DNA of 64,000 bases, taken from NCBI GenBank assembly GCA_026984935.1, contig JALSRD010000006.1, positions 27,778-91,777 of the forward strand. Reading direction: 5' to 3'. Positions 45,450 to 54,270 of the stretch are shown in pieces. The stretch's first letter is position 1; every line of letters starts with the position of its first letter. The notes beneath the pieces are model-generated. The model was not told the DNA's origin. It ran no database searches and worked only from the letters and a program-made list of their open reading frames with translations. A program made the position numbers and the translations under genes. The DNA comes from Desulfobacterales bacterium. GTDB taxonomy: Bacteria > Desulfobacterota > Desulfobacteria > Desulfobacterales > JALSRD01.

Positions 45450-46847
45450 TCAGGCTTCAACTTTTTCTGAAATCAGGTGCTTGATGCCCTGGATCAGGCG
45501 CGATTCATCGGCATCCTGTTCAATGACGTCCATCCGCAGCAGGTCGGGTTTTTCATCGATCCATCCCGATTTTTTGATATATTTTTCCACTTCGCTCTGT
45601 TTGCCGCCGGCAGAGGCGATGGTGATACCCACGCGGTTGCTGAAGGTGAGCATTTTTTCGAGTTCCGGCAGCGCCTTGTCGCCGCGTGTGTCCCAGTCAT
45701 CGCCGTCGGTGCCGTGAAAAACATAGATGTTGTAGTCCTGGGCCAGGCTTTCCTTTTCGACGATTTCGTTGACCAGGCGGTAGGCACTGAAGACCTGGGT
45801 GCCGCCGGCCACCCGGGAGTTGTAATAGGTGTAAAAATCCACCACCTCCTTGGCATCGGTGTCGTGCAGGATGAAGCGGGTCTCCACCTGTTTGTCGTAC
45901 TGGTAGAGCAGCCAGCTGTATATCAGCACGTGCTGCGAGACCACCAGTTCGGTGGCCCTGCCGGCCATGGAACCGGAGTAATCCCGCAGGAAGAAGACCA
46001 ACGCCTGGGATTCGTAGTCGCGTTCGCGCGACAGAATGCGGTAGATCCGGTCCGAAGGTGCGATCAAGAATTTGGAGGGGTCGATGTTGGACGGGTCAGG
46101 AAGGTTGCCCAGCGTGATGTTGGTTTCGACGATCTGGCGCAAGGTGGCTTTCTTGTCCAGAAACTGTCCGAAACCGCGGTTCCTGTCGGTGAGGTCATAG
46201 GTGTAGTGGGTCAGGGAGCGCTTCTTGCCCTTGTCCTGGAGGTTGGGCAGCTCGAATTTTTCCGTCAGGATCTTTCCCAGGTCGTAGGCATTGGATTCCA
46301 GTTCGTGCTGCCCATCTTCGCCCTGACCCGGACCGCCGGCACCGGTACCCTCGGCTTCACGCACCGGCTGTTCGCCGATGACCTCGCCTTCCTCGCCTTG
46401 GCCGGAGCCGCCGGCCTGCCCTTCTCCGGATGATTCGCGGAAGGTGTTGTCGTGGATGAATTTTTCCTCCACCGTGGTTGGTACGACCACCACCTTGTCC
46501 CGGCCGCCGCGTCCCGGCTTGATCAGTTTGCCCACCCGGATCTTGCGCGGAAAGCCGTCCTTTTCACGCTGCCGGTCACGTTCCAGCAGTTCATCGATGG
46601 AGCGGATGCGGGCCGTATAGGTGCTCTCCAGCGCCGCGATGCCCTGCAGTACCGTCAGATCGTGGTAATCGTAGATGCTTGCAGGGGCGGTGGCTGCCCG
46701 CTGTCCGGATGGTTCCGGCGCACATTTGTCCCCGGCAACGCCGTGGCCGCCGGCAGCACGGAGCTCGGAGAGAATCTTTTCCTCCTGTTCGGCTGACAGG
46801 CCGTCGTCCTCAAGCTTGCGGTAGAGCTTCTCCAGCTTGGCGTCCAT
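45450..46847 (-). CDS. yeaH: YeaH/YhbH-family (DUF444) VWA-like protein
   Basis: 465 residues. The C-terminal half has a VWA-like domain with the metal-site motif DYSGS in FLRDYSGSMAGRA, and the N-terminal half is acidic with Glu/Gly-rich low-complexity stretches. In E. coli the yeaG-yeaH pair (PrkA and DUF444) is induced in stationary phase and nitrogen starvation. AAGGAGA precedes the ATG at 46847. It lies between prkA and spoVR, all on one strand. Confidence 0.92.
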   Translation of the reverse strand: MDAKLEKLYRKLEDDGLSAEQEEKILSELRAAGGHGVAGDKCAPEPSGQRAATAPASIYDYHDLTVLQGIAALESTYTARIRSIDELLERDRQREKDGFPRKIRVGKLIKPGRGGRDKVVVVPTTVEEKFIHDNTFRESSGEGQAGGSGQGEEGEVIGEQPVREAEGTGAGGPGQGEDGQHELESNAYDLGKILTEKFELPNLQDKGKKRSLTHYTYDLTDRNRGFGQFLDKKATLRQIVETNITLGNLPDPSNIDPSKFLIAPSDRIYRILSRERDYESQALVFFLRDYSGSMAGRATELVVSQHVLIYSWLLYQYDKQVETRFILHDTDAKEVVDFYTYYNSRVAGGTQVFSAYRLVNEIVEKESLAQDYNIYVFHGTDGDDWDTRGDKALPELEKMLTFSNRVGITIASAGGKQSEVEKYIKKSGWIDEKPDLLRMDVIEQDADESRLIQGIKHLISEKVEA

Positions 46848-46915
46848 GGCCGTTCTCCTTTCCCTGCCAAAGGCCTCTTTACGGGCTTCCGCACGGTTTC
46901 GCCGCGGCGGCAGGA

Positions 46916-48976
46916 TCAGGTTTCGTCTTCCTGGGTGCAGAAGTACTCGATGGTCTTCTGGGCACAGGTCTTGCAGTAGCTGAGCTTGTGCAGCATGGTG
47001 TCGACCATGCGGTCGTAAAGCTTCTGGTTCTCCTCGTTGGTGCGGTTGGCCAGTGCGCCGATCAGGCTGCCGGCGCCGGCGATGTCGGATTTCAGGCGCA
47101 CATCGGTGACCGCCTTGACCAGTTCAAGGTTGTCCATGAAATCGTAATTGGGGTCCACCGAGATCTTCTGGCCGTAGATTTTGCGGATCGATGTACGGAA
47201 GGTTTCGCGCTGCTCTTCGGTCTTCAAGCCCAGGCGCTCTTCCACGCTGTTGATGTAGCGTTCGTCGATTTTCAGCGCCCGCAGCTCCTGGGTTTGGGGG
47301 TCTTTGTACTTCCACATCTTGTCGGGGCCCAGGTTCTCGGCGTCGATGCCGATAATCATGTTGACGTAGCTCATGACGTCTTTCTTGATGGCCAGCGGTT
47401 CGTCCATGTAGGCATTGAACATTTCGGTCATGATGCGTTCCCGGTAGAGCCCTTTGGCCAGTTTGATGTCTTCCAGGTACTTGGCGCGGTCGTTGGCGTC
47501 GGTGACGTAGTCCAGCGTCACCCGCTCCAGGGCCTTGAATACGTCGTAGGCGAACATGCACTGGCCTTCGTTGGTCTCGGAGCTTTCGCCCAAGAGCTGG
47601 ATGGCGCGCCCCAGGTTGCGCTGACCCAGTCCCTTCTGGCCGAAGCGCTTGGTGATGTTGGGATCCTGGTTGAGCATGTCGATGACTTCGGCCAGGGTCT
47701 TGATGCTCTTTTCACCGGCCACTTCACCGGCTGACAGTTTCATGGTTTCCACCGGCGTGAGTTTTTCGGAGCGCGGCAGCCGCGTGAGCACCACGGCCAC
47801 CGAAGCCGCGTAGTTCAGATTGGGGTCCTGGTGCAACGCTTCCTTTTCGAGCGTCGTCTTGGCTTCGCTGCCGATGGCATAGGTGGTGAGTTCCTCCTGC
47901 AATTTGTAGTTGGTGTTGTGGGAGACGTAGCAGAGCCTGCAGCGGTCCACGATGGGCGCCTCTTCCCTTTCGGCCAGGAAGTGGTTGAACTCCGAGTTGT
48001 TGCTGGTGGCCACGATCAACGTGTCGATGGGCCACTTGAATCCGTCGATTTCGATGGTACGGTTTTGAATGACCCCCAGGTACACCTGCACCAGGTCTTT
48101 CTTGTTTTTGAATATTTCGTCGACGAAATGAATTCCCCCGCCGGCCACACGTGCCAAGGCGCCGCGCCGCAGGTCGAAGCGGTAGGGGTTGTTGGTGTCA
48201 CTGATGTGCAAAAGTCGCTGGATGGATTCTTCCCCCAGCAGGTCAACGGCGGAAGAGGTGATCTTGTCCTTGGCGGGATACTTGCCGGTAATCGTTCCCA
48301 GGCTTTCGATGAGCGGCACCGGCACCACCTCGATGAACTTGAGCATCTCGTTGATATCGCCGCCAGCGAAGTTGCGGATTTCATTCCAGATGTATCCGCT
48401 GCAGGCGCCCAGCGGGCGGTAATTTTCGTAAACCTTTTCGATCAACTGGTCGTCGAAGCGGATCTGGCTGGCCAGATAGGCCTTGTTTTCATCTTCCGTT
48501 TCAAAGAGATTCATGCCCAGGATCATGGGGTCTTCGTAAGTCTGCGACTCGATGGTTTTGATACGGCCGTAACCCTCGAGCCGGTCGAGATGGATAAAAC
48601 GAAAGGTGTATTTGCGGTTTTGGTCGTGGCTCAGAAACTGGCGGTACTTACCGCACAGGTAGTCGACGAAAAAAGTCTTGCCGTTGCCGGGTTCGCCTAC
48701 CAGGACGTAGGCCATTTCTTTGGAAGATCCGCCCTCAGAGGCATCTTTCACGAAGGAGACGAAGCTGTTGATTTCGTCGTACATCCCGATGACATGCTTG
48801 GGGCCCGTGCGGAACAGGTGAAAATCATAGGTGGTTTTGCCGTTTACGACCACCTTGCGGATTTCATCTCCCAGAATCATGCGGGCAACACCCTGATAGG
48901 CATTTTCAAAGCTGCGTTTTCCCTCTTTGACCGCAACCAGGTGGTGCCGCAGTGACGCCGTGTCGTTGCTGTTCAT
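46916..48976 (-). CDS. prkA: serine protein kinase PrkA (YeaG)
   Basis: 686 residues, close to the canonical length (640-690). Walker A is GEPGNGKTFF near residue 95. The PrkA blocks RRGALARVAGGGIHFVDEIFKNKKDLVQVYLG and NNSEFNHFLAEREEAPIVDRCRL are complete. PrkA is an AAA+ protein with a C-terminal kinase-like domain; both Ser kinase and protease roles have been reported for the family. AGGAGG is directly upstream of the ATG. It is the first gene of the four-gene series that includes yeaH, spoVR and a second PrkA. Confidence 0.95.
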   Translation of the reverse strand: MNSNDTASLRHHLVAVKEGKRSFENAYQGVARMILGDEIRKVVVNGKTTYDFHLFRTGPKHVIGMYDEINSFVSFVKDASEGGSSKEMAYVLVGEPGNGKTFFVDYLCGKYRQFLSHDQNRKYTFRFIHLDRLEGYGRIKTIESQTYEDPMILGMNLFETEDENKAYLASQIRFDDQLIEKVYENYRPLGACSGYIWNEIRNFAGGDINEMLKFIEVVPVPLIESLGTITGKYPAKDKITSSAVDLLGEESIQRLLHISDTNNPYRFDLRRGALARVAGGGIHFVDEIFKNKKDLVQVYLGVIQNRTIEIDGFKWPIDTLIVATSNNSEFNHFLAEREEAPIVDRCRLCYVSHNTNYKLQEELTTYAIGSEAKTTLEKEALHQDPNLNYAASVAVVLTRLPRSEKLTPVETMKLSAGEVAGEKSIKTLAEVIDMLNQDPNITKRFGQKGLGQRNLGRAIQLLGESSETNEGQCMFAYDVFKALERVTLDYVTDANDRAKYLEDIKLAKGLYRERIMTEMFNAYMDEPLAIKKDVMSYVNMIIGIDAENLGPDKMWKYKDPQTQELRALKIDERYINSVEERLGLKTEEQRETFRTSIRKIYGQKISVDPNYDFMDNLELVKAVTDVRLKSDIAGAGSLIGALANRTNEENQKLYDRMVDTMLHKLSYCKTCAQKTIEYFCTQEDET

Positions 48977-49106
48977 AGTGCCTCCTCATGAAAAGTATGC
49001 GTCGGAACGTTCATGGAAACCCCGCCGGCGGTTGACCACACCAGCGACGCTTTCTGTCCATAAGATAAGACGTGTGCCTTTGGGTGCAACGGCGGCGGTG
49101 CTGGTC

Positions 49107-49613
49107 TCAGCCCTTCAGGACATGCCCCAGGATGTGCCCTAATTCGGGGAAAATCAGCGCCTTGCAGGCCAGTTTGCAGGCCTTCAGGCTGCCGGGCATA
49201 CAGAAAACCGCGCTGAGGCCGATAATGCCGGCGGCGGCGCGCGAGAGCATGGCAGCCGAGTCGATCTGTTCAAAACTGAGTTGTGCGAACAGGAAAGCGA
49301 AAGCCGAAAGCTCTTTGTCGAACATGGGGCGGACGGCTTCGATGGTGACATCCCGGGCGCTGATTCCGGTGCCACCGGTCAGCAGCACGGCTTGGGCGCC
49401 GGACTGATCCATGGCCTCGGAAAGTGCCTGCCGCACGGCCTCCACCGCATCGGGGACCACCACATGGCTGACGACGCGGTGCCCCTCCTTGGCGGCCCGC
49501 TTGGCGATCCACTGCCCGCTCTTGTCGTCGGCCAGGCTGCGGGTCGTTGAGACGCTGATAATACCGACCTTGATGTGCCGTGGTGCGTTGGCTTTGTGTG
49601 TTTTCGTGCCCAT
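49107..49613 (-). CDS. moaB: molybdenum cofactor biosynthesis protein MoaB/Mog family
   Basis: 168 residues. Blocks are VGIISVSTTRSLADDKSGQWI, the LLTGGTGISARDVTIEA loop, and IIGLSAVFCMPGS. The family adenylates molybdopterin or helps metal insertion; the GGTGxxxRDxT loop is the MPT-binding site. It is divergent from mobA across about 220 bases. The single domain fits MoaB/Mog rather than MoeA. With mobA, moaE and moaC it forms a Moco cluster a few kilobases from the nitrate reductase that needs the cofactor. Confidence 0.92.
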   Translation of the reverse strand: MGTKTHKANAPRHIKVGIISVSTTRSLADDKSGQWIAKRAAKEGHRVVSHVVVPDAVEAVRQALSEAMDQSGAQAVLLTGGTGISARDVTIEAVRPMFDKELSAFAFLFAQLSFEQIDSAAMLSRAAAGIIGLSAVFCMPGSLKACKLACKALIFPELGHILGHVLKG

Positions 49614-49833
49614 GTCTCTTTCGTCCGACTGTTTCTGTGTGCAACCCGGCCGCAGGCGGCGGCTGCACTGATTTTCTGTACGCCTGCGCTGTTTTTAAGT
49701 CGCCCCCTCTTTTCGATTCCTTACATACCCGCCGGCCAAAGATCAAGGCGTTTTGCCGGAATTGCCTTGATTTTGACGGCCGTTTTGCATACCTTGAGGG
49801 CATGCAATCGAAACTTCGGGGTAAGGCGCTGAA

Positions 49834-50463
49834 ATGAAGATCCCCTGCAGCGGTGCAATTCTGGCCGGCGGGATGAACAGCCGCTTCGGCGGACGGGAAA
49901 AGGCTTTTGTGAAAGTGGGCGGACGTCCGCTGATCGACCGCATCTACACAGTCTGCCGGCCGCTGTTTTCAGACTTGATCCTGGTGACCAACAATCCGGC
50001 GGCCTACCTGGCGTGGGACCTGAATATCGTCAGTGACCTGTTTTCCATGCGATCGTCGCTGACCGGAATCCATACGGCACTGTTTTATGCCGCCAATCCC
50101 TACGTTTTCGTGGTGGCCTGTGATACACCCTTTCTGCAGCCGGCGCTGGTTGCCTCCGTTGTAGATGCCATCGATGCGCGTTTCGATGCCATCATGCCCG
50201 AGACCACCAAGGGTCGCGAACCACTGTGTGCCGCCTATGCCACCCGCTGCCTGCACGCCGTCGAGCAGAACCTGTGGCAGGATAAACTGAAAATTCAACG
50301 GACCTTTAAACCCCGGCGGACCAAATTTCTGCCCGAAACGCTGCTGCGGCAAAAAGATCCGCTGCTGCGCTCTTTTTTCAACATCAACACGCCGGCGGAC
50401 CTGGATGCGGCCGAACAGATGCTCGCGGCCGCAGAAGCCGGTGAGACGGAGACAACGCCGTGA
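49834..50463 (+). CDS. mobA: molybdenum cofactor guanylyltransferase
   Basis: 209 residues. The nucleotide-binding LAGGMNSRFGGREKAF has the GGxSxR-like pattern, and VACDTPFLQP contains the metal-binding Asp. It attaches GMP to Mo-molybdopterin to make the bis-MGD cofactor used by NarG. The start is an ATG with GGGGTAAGG upstream. Its stop overlaps the GTG start of the following gene (GTGA). Confidence 0.9.
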   Translation: MKIPCSGAILAGGMNSRFGGREKAFVKVGGRPLIDRIYTVCRPLFSDLILVTNNPAAYLAWDLNIVSDLFSMRSSLTGIHTALFYAANPYVFVVACDTPFLQPALVASVVDAIDARFDAIMPETTKGREPLCAAYATRCLHAVEQNLWQDKLKIQRTFKPRRTKFLPETLLRQKDPLLRSFFNINTPADLDAAEQMLAAAEAGETETTP

Positions 50464-50819
50464 ATGCAAACGCCCTGATCGCACGCATCCGGAGTCACCC
50501 GCGTTTTGCCGAGGTGGGTATGATTCTGTGCCATAACGGTGTGGTGCGCGCCACTTCGCGTGACGGCCGGCGGGTGCACGGCCTGCGGGTGGCCGTGGAT
50601 CACACCCGCCTGGCGCAGATCATCGCCCAGGCCAGAAAACGCCCCGGTATTGTCGCAGTCCTGGTTGAAATTGCCGAAGATGTCGACCTGGCCGTGGGAG
50701 ACGATGTCATGCTGCTGGCGGTCGCCGGTGACATCCGTGAAACGGTCATCGCCGTGCTGCAGGATACGCTGGACGCCATCAAGAACACCGTCACCCGCAA
50801 AACCGAGTTTTTTGAGTAA
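50460..50819 (+). CDS. short MoaE-like molybdopterin synthase large-subunit homolog
   Basis: 119 residues against about 150 for MoaE. The fold is recognisable from VGMILCHNGVVR (the first strands of MoaE) and from AVGDDVMLLAVAGDIRETVIAVLQDTLDAIKNTVTRKTEFF, which aligns with the end of MoaE. The HRVG segment before it is missing, and the Lys-Lys of the usual PIWKKE is reduced to RKTE. Activity as a normal synthase subunit is therefore uncertain. The GTG start overlaps the mobA stop, and moaC follows by 13 bases. No moaD gene is adjacent. Confidence 0.72.
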   Translation: MNANALIARIRSHPRFAEVGMILCHNGVVRATSRDGRRVHGLRVAVDHTRLAQIIAQARKRPGIVAVLVEIAEDVDLAVGDDVMLLAVAGDIRETVIAVLQDTLDAIKNTVTRKTEFFE

Positions 50820-50832
50820 AGGATACCGCCGC

Positions 50833-51321
50833 ATGCCTTCTTTCACGCACATCGACGACGCCGGGCGGGTGCGCATGGTGGATGTCACCGCCAAAGCGCC
50901 CAGTGACCGCCGGGCGGTTGCCCGGGGGGTGGTGCGCATGCAGCGCGCCACCTTCGAAAAGATCCAGCAACAGGGGATCAAAAAGGGCAACGTCCTGGAG
51001 ACGGCGCGCATCGCCGGCATCATGGCCGCCAAACGTACCGCCGAACTGATTCCCATGTGCCACCCGCTGAACATCAGCCACGTGCAGGTGGACTTTTTCC
51101 CGGACGAGCAGCGCCATGCCATCGGCATCCGGGCGCAGGTGCGCATCTTTCACCGTACTGGTGTCGAAATGGAGGCCCTGACCGCGGTTTCCGTGGCGGC
51201 GCTGACCATTTACGATATGTGCAAGTCCTACGACCGGGCGATGGAAATTTCGGACATCGGCCTCCTGCAAAAATCCGGCGGCAAAAGTGGCACCTTTGAG
51301 CGTGAAGTGCCGCGGTCATGA
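50833..51321 (+). CDS. moaC: cyclic pyranopterin monophosphate synthase MoaC
   Basis: 162 residues. It converts the MoaA product to cyclic pyranopterin monophosphate, the first stable Moco intermediate. Family blocks are VDVTAKAPSDRRAVARG, AAKRTAELIPMCHPL, VEMEALTAVSVAALTIYDMCK and the KSYDRAMEI segment with the catalytic Lys and Asp. The ATG at 50833 follows AAAGGA. No moaA is in the window. Confidence 0.95.
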   Translation: MPSFTHIDDAGRVRMVDVTAKAPSDRRAVARGVVRMQRATFEKIQQQGIKKGNVLETARIAGIMAAKRTAELIPMCHPLNISHVQVDFFPDEQRHAIGIRAQVRIFHRTGVEMEALTAVSVAALTIYDMCKSYDRAMEISDIGLLQKSGGKSGTFEREVPRS

Positions 51322-51361
51322 GAGATGTTTCGACAAAAAGGTGACCGTCCAAACAGCATAT

Positions 51362-52621
51362 ATGGCTCTTTTTGCAACCGGCGCGGCATGCGGCCTCCTG
51401 ATCGGCTGGTTTGCCGCCCGGTTGAAGAGCAGCGAACATATCGCGGAGCTTACGGCGCAGCTGGCGCGGTTTGAGGCGGAACTGGACCATGCGCGCCGTG
51501 CGATGCAGGAAAAACGCGATCTTTTGTCGGAAGCCAGCAGCGGCATCCTCAGCGACTACCAGACGCTGGCGCGCCAGGCCCTTCAGGAAAACAGCCGCGC
51601 ATTTCTTGATCTGGCGCGGTCGGCATTTGCCGGCTATCTGGAGTCGGCCCGACGGGACCTGGAGAACCGGCAGGGCGGTATCCAGGAAATCCTGCGGCCG
51701 GTTCAGGACTCCCTGTCGCGCTATGAGCAGCAGATTCGGGAACTGGAGCGTTCGCGGCAGCACGCTTACGGCAGCCTGACCGAACAGGTGGCTGCCCTGT
51801 CCAGGGACCAGTATCGTCTGCAGCAGGAGACCGGCAGGCTGGCCAGGGCCCTGCGTGTGCCGCACGTGCGCGGACGCTGGGGCGAGATGACCTTGCGGCG
51901 CGTGGCCGAACTGGCCGGCATGGTCAATCGCTGCGATTTTTTCGAACAGGCCGGCACAGCGACGGAAAACGGCGTGCAGCGGCCGGATATGGTGGTGCAC
52001 CTTCCGGGCAAGCGCCTGGTCGCCGTCGACGCCAAAGCCCCTCTGGATGCCTATTTGAAGGCTCTGGAAGCCGAAGACGAGCATCAGCGCCGGGAGATGC
52101 TCAAGCGTCACCTGGCCCAGCTGGAGTCCCATGTAACGCAACTTTCCCGCAAGTCCTACTGGGCCGGCCTCCAGCCGTCGCCGGAATTTACGGTGCTCTT
52201 TATCCCGGGGGAAAATTTTTTCAGCGCCGCCCTGGCCCAGAACGACCGCCTGCTCGAATTTGCGGCCCGCAAAAACATCGTGCTGGCCAGTCCCGTCACG
52301 CTGATCTCGCTTTTGAAGACCGTGGCCCTGGTATGGCGCCAGGAAACCGCTGCACAGAATGCCACGGCCATTGCCGGGCTGGGGCGCGAGCTCCATGCAC
52401 GCCTGGGGTCATTGACCGCCCAGCTGCAGGCACTGGGCAGCCATATGGAGAAGTGCGTCAGCGGTTACAACCGCATGGTGGGCAGCTTTGAACGGCGCGT
52501 GCTGGTATCGGCACGCAAATTCGAACAGTTCGGCATTGCTTCTGGCAAAGAGGCGGCACTGTCCGCAGCCGATCCCCTTGAAGAATCCATTCGGAAACCT
52601 GCAGTGAAACGCGACCCATGA
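51362..52621 (+). CDS. rmuC: DNA recombination protein RmuC
   Basis: About 419 residues. An N-terminal membrane segment (ALFATGAACGLLIGWFAA) is followed by a coiled coil (about 25-190) and the RmuC nuclease-like domain with RGRWGEMTLRRVAELAGM, VDAKAPLDAYL and FIPGENFFSAAL. RmuC limits inversions at short repeats and is a PD-(D/E)xK-like protein. The ATG at 51362 places the membrane segment at the N terminus, but a GTG at 51341 is a plausible start. The 3' end overlaps mltA by 4 bases. Confidence 0.9.
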   Translation: MALFATGAACGLLIGWFAARLKSSEHIAELTAQLARFEAELDHARRAMQEKRDLLSEASSGILSDYQTLARQALQENSRAFLDLARSAFAGYLESARRDLENRQGGIQEILRPVQDSLSRYEQQIRELERSRQHAYGSLTEQVAALSRDQYRLQQETGRLARALRVPHVRGRWGEMTLRRVAELAGMVNRCDFFEQAGTATENGVQRPDMVVHLPGKRLVAVDAKAPLDAYLKALEAEDEHQRREMLKRHLAQLESHVTQLSRKSYWAGLQPSPEFTVLFIPGENFFSAALAQNDRLLEFAARKNIVLASPVTLISLLKTVALVWRQETAAQNATAIAGLGRELHARLGSLTAQLQALGSHMEKCVSGYNRMVGSFERRVLVSARKFEQFGIASGKEAALSAADPLEESIRKPAVKRDP

Positions 52622-53835
52622 AAAAGAAAAACCGTTTGTTCATGCGCCAACTGGCCGTTGTCGGATTCGGACTGCTGCTGGCTGCTTCGGCCTGCAGCCT
52701 GGAAGCTCCCCTGTCGCCGCCGGCCCGCCCCGCCCTGGTCCGGCTGGAGCAGGCCGATTATCCTGATTTTTATGACGACTTGGACTTTGTAAGTCTCGAC
52801 TACAGCCTGGGCCAGAGCCTGATCTATCTGCGGTCGTTGCCGCCACAACGCACCTTTGCGTTCGGCGCTGACCACTATTCCAGCGCCCATATGATCCGTT
52901 CCCTGGAGCGTTTCGGCACGTTTGTCCAGGCGCACCCTTCCCGGCGGCAGTTGAACCGCTTTATCCGCGCGCATTACCGCGTCTATCGATCCAGCGGCCG
53001 TGCCGCCACGCATGACGTGCTGTTTACCGGCTATTTCCAACCCACGCTGCAGGGCAGCCTGACCCCGACGGCCGAGTTCCGCTACCCGGTGTACTCCCGG
53101 CCGCCCGACCTGATCACCATCGACCTTTCGCAGTTTGCCGAGAAATACCGCGGTCAGCGCCTCACCGGGCGCCTCGCGGGCCAGACCTTTGTGCCTTACT
53201 ATGACCGCCGTCAGATCGATGGCCGCAGCGGGTTCGACTCCCGGGGCACCGAACTGCTGTGGGTCAAGGACCGCATCGACCTCTTTTTCCTGCAAATCCA
53301 GGGTTCGGGCAAGGTTTACCTGACCAACGGGCAGGCGCTCTACCTGCACTACCAGTCCAGCAACGGCCGGCCCTATCGCAGCATCGGCAAACTGCTCATC
53401 GATCAGGGCAAAATCCCGCGCTCCCAGATGTCCATGCAGCGCATCCGGACCTATCTTTCAACCCACCCCGAAGAGATCGATGCGGTGTTGGGCTACAATC
53501 CCAGTTATGTCTTTTTCGAGGTGGTTCCCCAGGGACCGTTGGGATATTTGGAAGTGCGGCTGACCCCCGGCCGGTCGCTGGCCGTCGACCACCGGGTATT
53601 TCCCATGGCCGGGCTGGCATTTGCCGATACCCGCAAACCGCTGATCGACGGCAATGGCCGCATCGATGCCTGGGCGGCCTGCCGCCGCTTTCTGCTGTGC
53701 CAGGACACCGGCGGGGCCATTCGCGGGCCTGGGCGCGCCGATCTGTTCTATGGCAGCGGCAGATACGCGGAAATCGCCGCCGGTCACATGCAGCAGCCCG
53801 GCCAGCTCTACTTCCTGGTGTTAAAGCCCGGGTAA
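52618..53835 (+). CDS. mltA: membrane-bound lytic murein transglycosylase A
   Basis: 405 residues. A lipoprotein signal (LLAASACSLEA, lipobox Ala-Ser-Ala-Cys) anchors it to the envelope. MltA family blocks are VLFTGYFQPTLQGS, IDLFFLQIQGSGKVYL and CQDTGGAIRGPGRADLFYGSG with the catalytic Asp. It cleaves peptidoglycan to 1,6-anhydro products. The stop codon TAA belongs to the left end of the IS66-type MITE at 53832-53991; without it the reading would continue as LKPGM and stop one codon later, so the insertion costs only the last Met. Confidence 0.94.
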   Translation: MKKKNRLFMRQLAVVGFGLLLAASACSLEAPLSPPARPALVRLEQADYPDFYDDLDFVSLDYSLGQSLIYLRSLPPQRTFAFGADHYSSAHMIRSLERFGTFVQAHPSRRQLNRFIRAHYRVYRSSGRAATHDVLFTGYFQPTLQGSLTPTAEFRYPVYSRPPDLITIDLSQFAEKYRGQRLTGRLAGQTFVPYYDRRQIDGRSGFDSRGTELLWVKDRIDLFFLQIQGSGKVYLTNGQALYLHYQSSNGRPYRSIGKLLIDQGKIPRSQMSMQRIRTYLSTHPEEIDAVLGYNPSYVFFEVVPQGPLGYLEVRLTPGRSLAVDHRVFPMAGLAFADTRKPLIDGNGRIDAWAACRRFLLCQDTGGAIRGPGRADLFYGSGRYAEIAAGHMQQPGQLYFLVLKPG

Positions 53836-53991
53836 GCGTTCACGGGGCACCGCATCTGCTTGGTTGTCGGGCCCTTGCAGTACAGGAGGTACGCCTGCAC
53901 ACCCGCCGCCGCACATCTGCAGCACCCCATAAGTGCTTACAGTTCGGCGGGTTACTGTAAAATAGACGGTGGCAACCCCGTGGACGGTTAC
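53832..53991. mobile_element. IS66-type MITE (non-autonomous insertion)
   Basis: The 160-bp element starts GTAAGCGTTCACGGGG; its right end read on the other strand is GTAACCGTCCACGGGG, a 16-bp terminal inverted repeat with 14 matches. The octamer AAGCCCGG flanks it on both sides (53824-53831 and 53992-53999). GTAA ends and 8-bp target duplications are hallmarks of the IS66 family. There is no transposase ORF, so it needs one elsewhere in the genome. The left end supplies the stop codon of mltA. Confidence 0.8.
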
Positions 53992-54000
53992 AAGCCCGGG

Positions 54001-54270
54001 ATGTGAAAAGAACCGGAGGCAATGGCGCCACCTGGAGATTTTGAGAAGAAGGAATCGCAAGGCTGAATTGCTGGAGATAAAAGCGGCTTGCACACATGCA
54101 GGTGACGCCGGTGGTCTTCAGCATGGCGGGAGGTGTTTATGAGGCAGTACGTTTCCTCGCCATGGACGGCCTGCTTGGCTTCCGATGCCAAAACTGGAAC
54201 CTGAAGGGCCCTTCACCAACGGCCGAGATTTGCACTTGTCGCTCCGAGTGCAGTGCCGCCCGCCGATGGG
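54001..54270. other. non-coding stretch between the MITE and the ferredoxin gene
   Basis: About 270 bases with short open frames in several phases but no ribosome-binding site joined to a plausible protein. A 21-codon ORF behind GGGAGG at about 54139 looks like chance. No repeat, hairpin or promoter stands out. Confidence 0.5.

Noticed and set aside
54139..54204. 21-codon ORF behind a good ribosome-binding site
   Set aside because: No homology signal, no partner and short enough to be chance.
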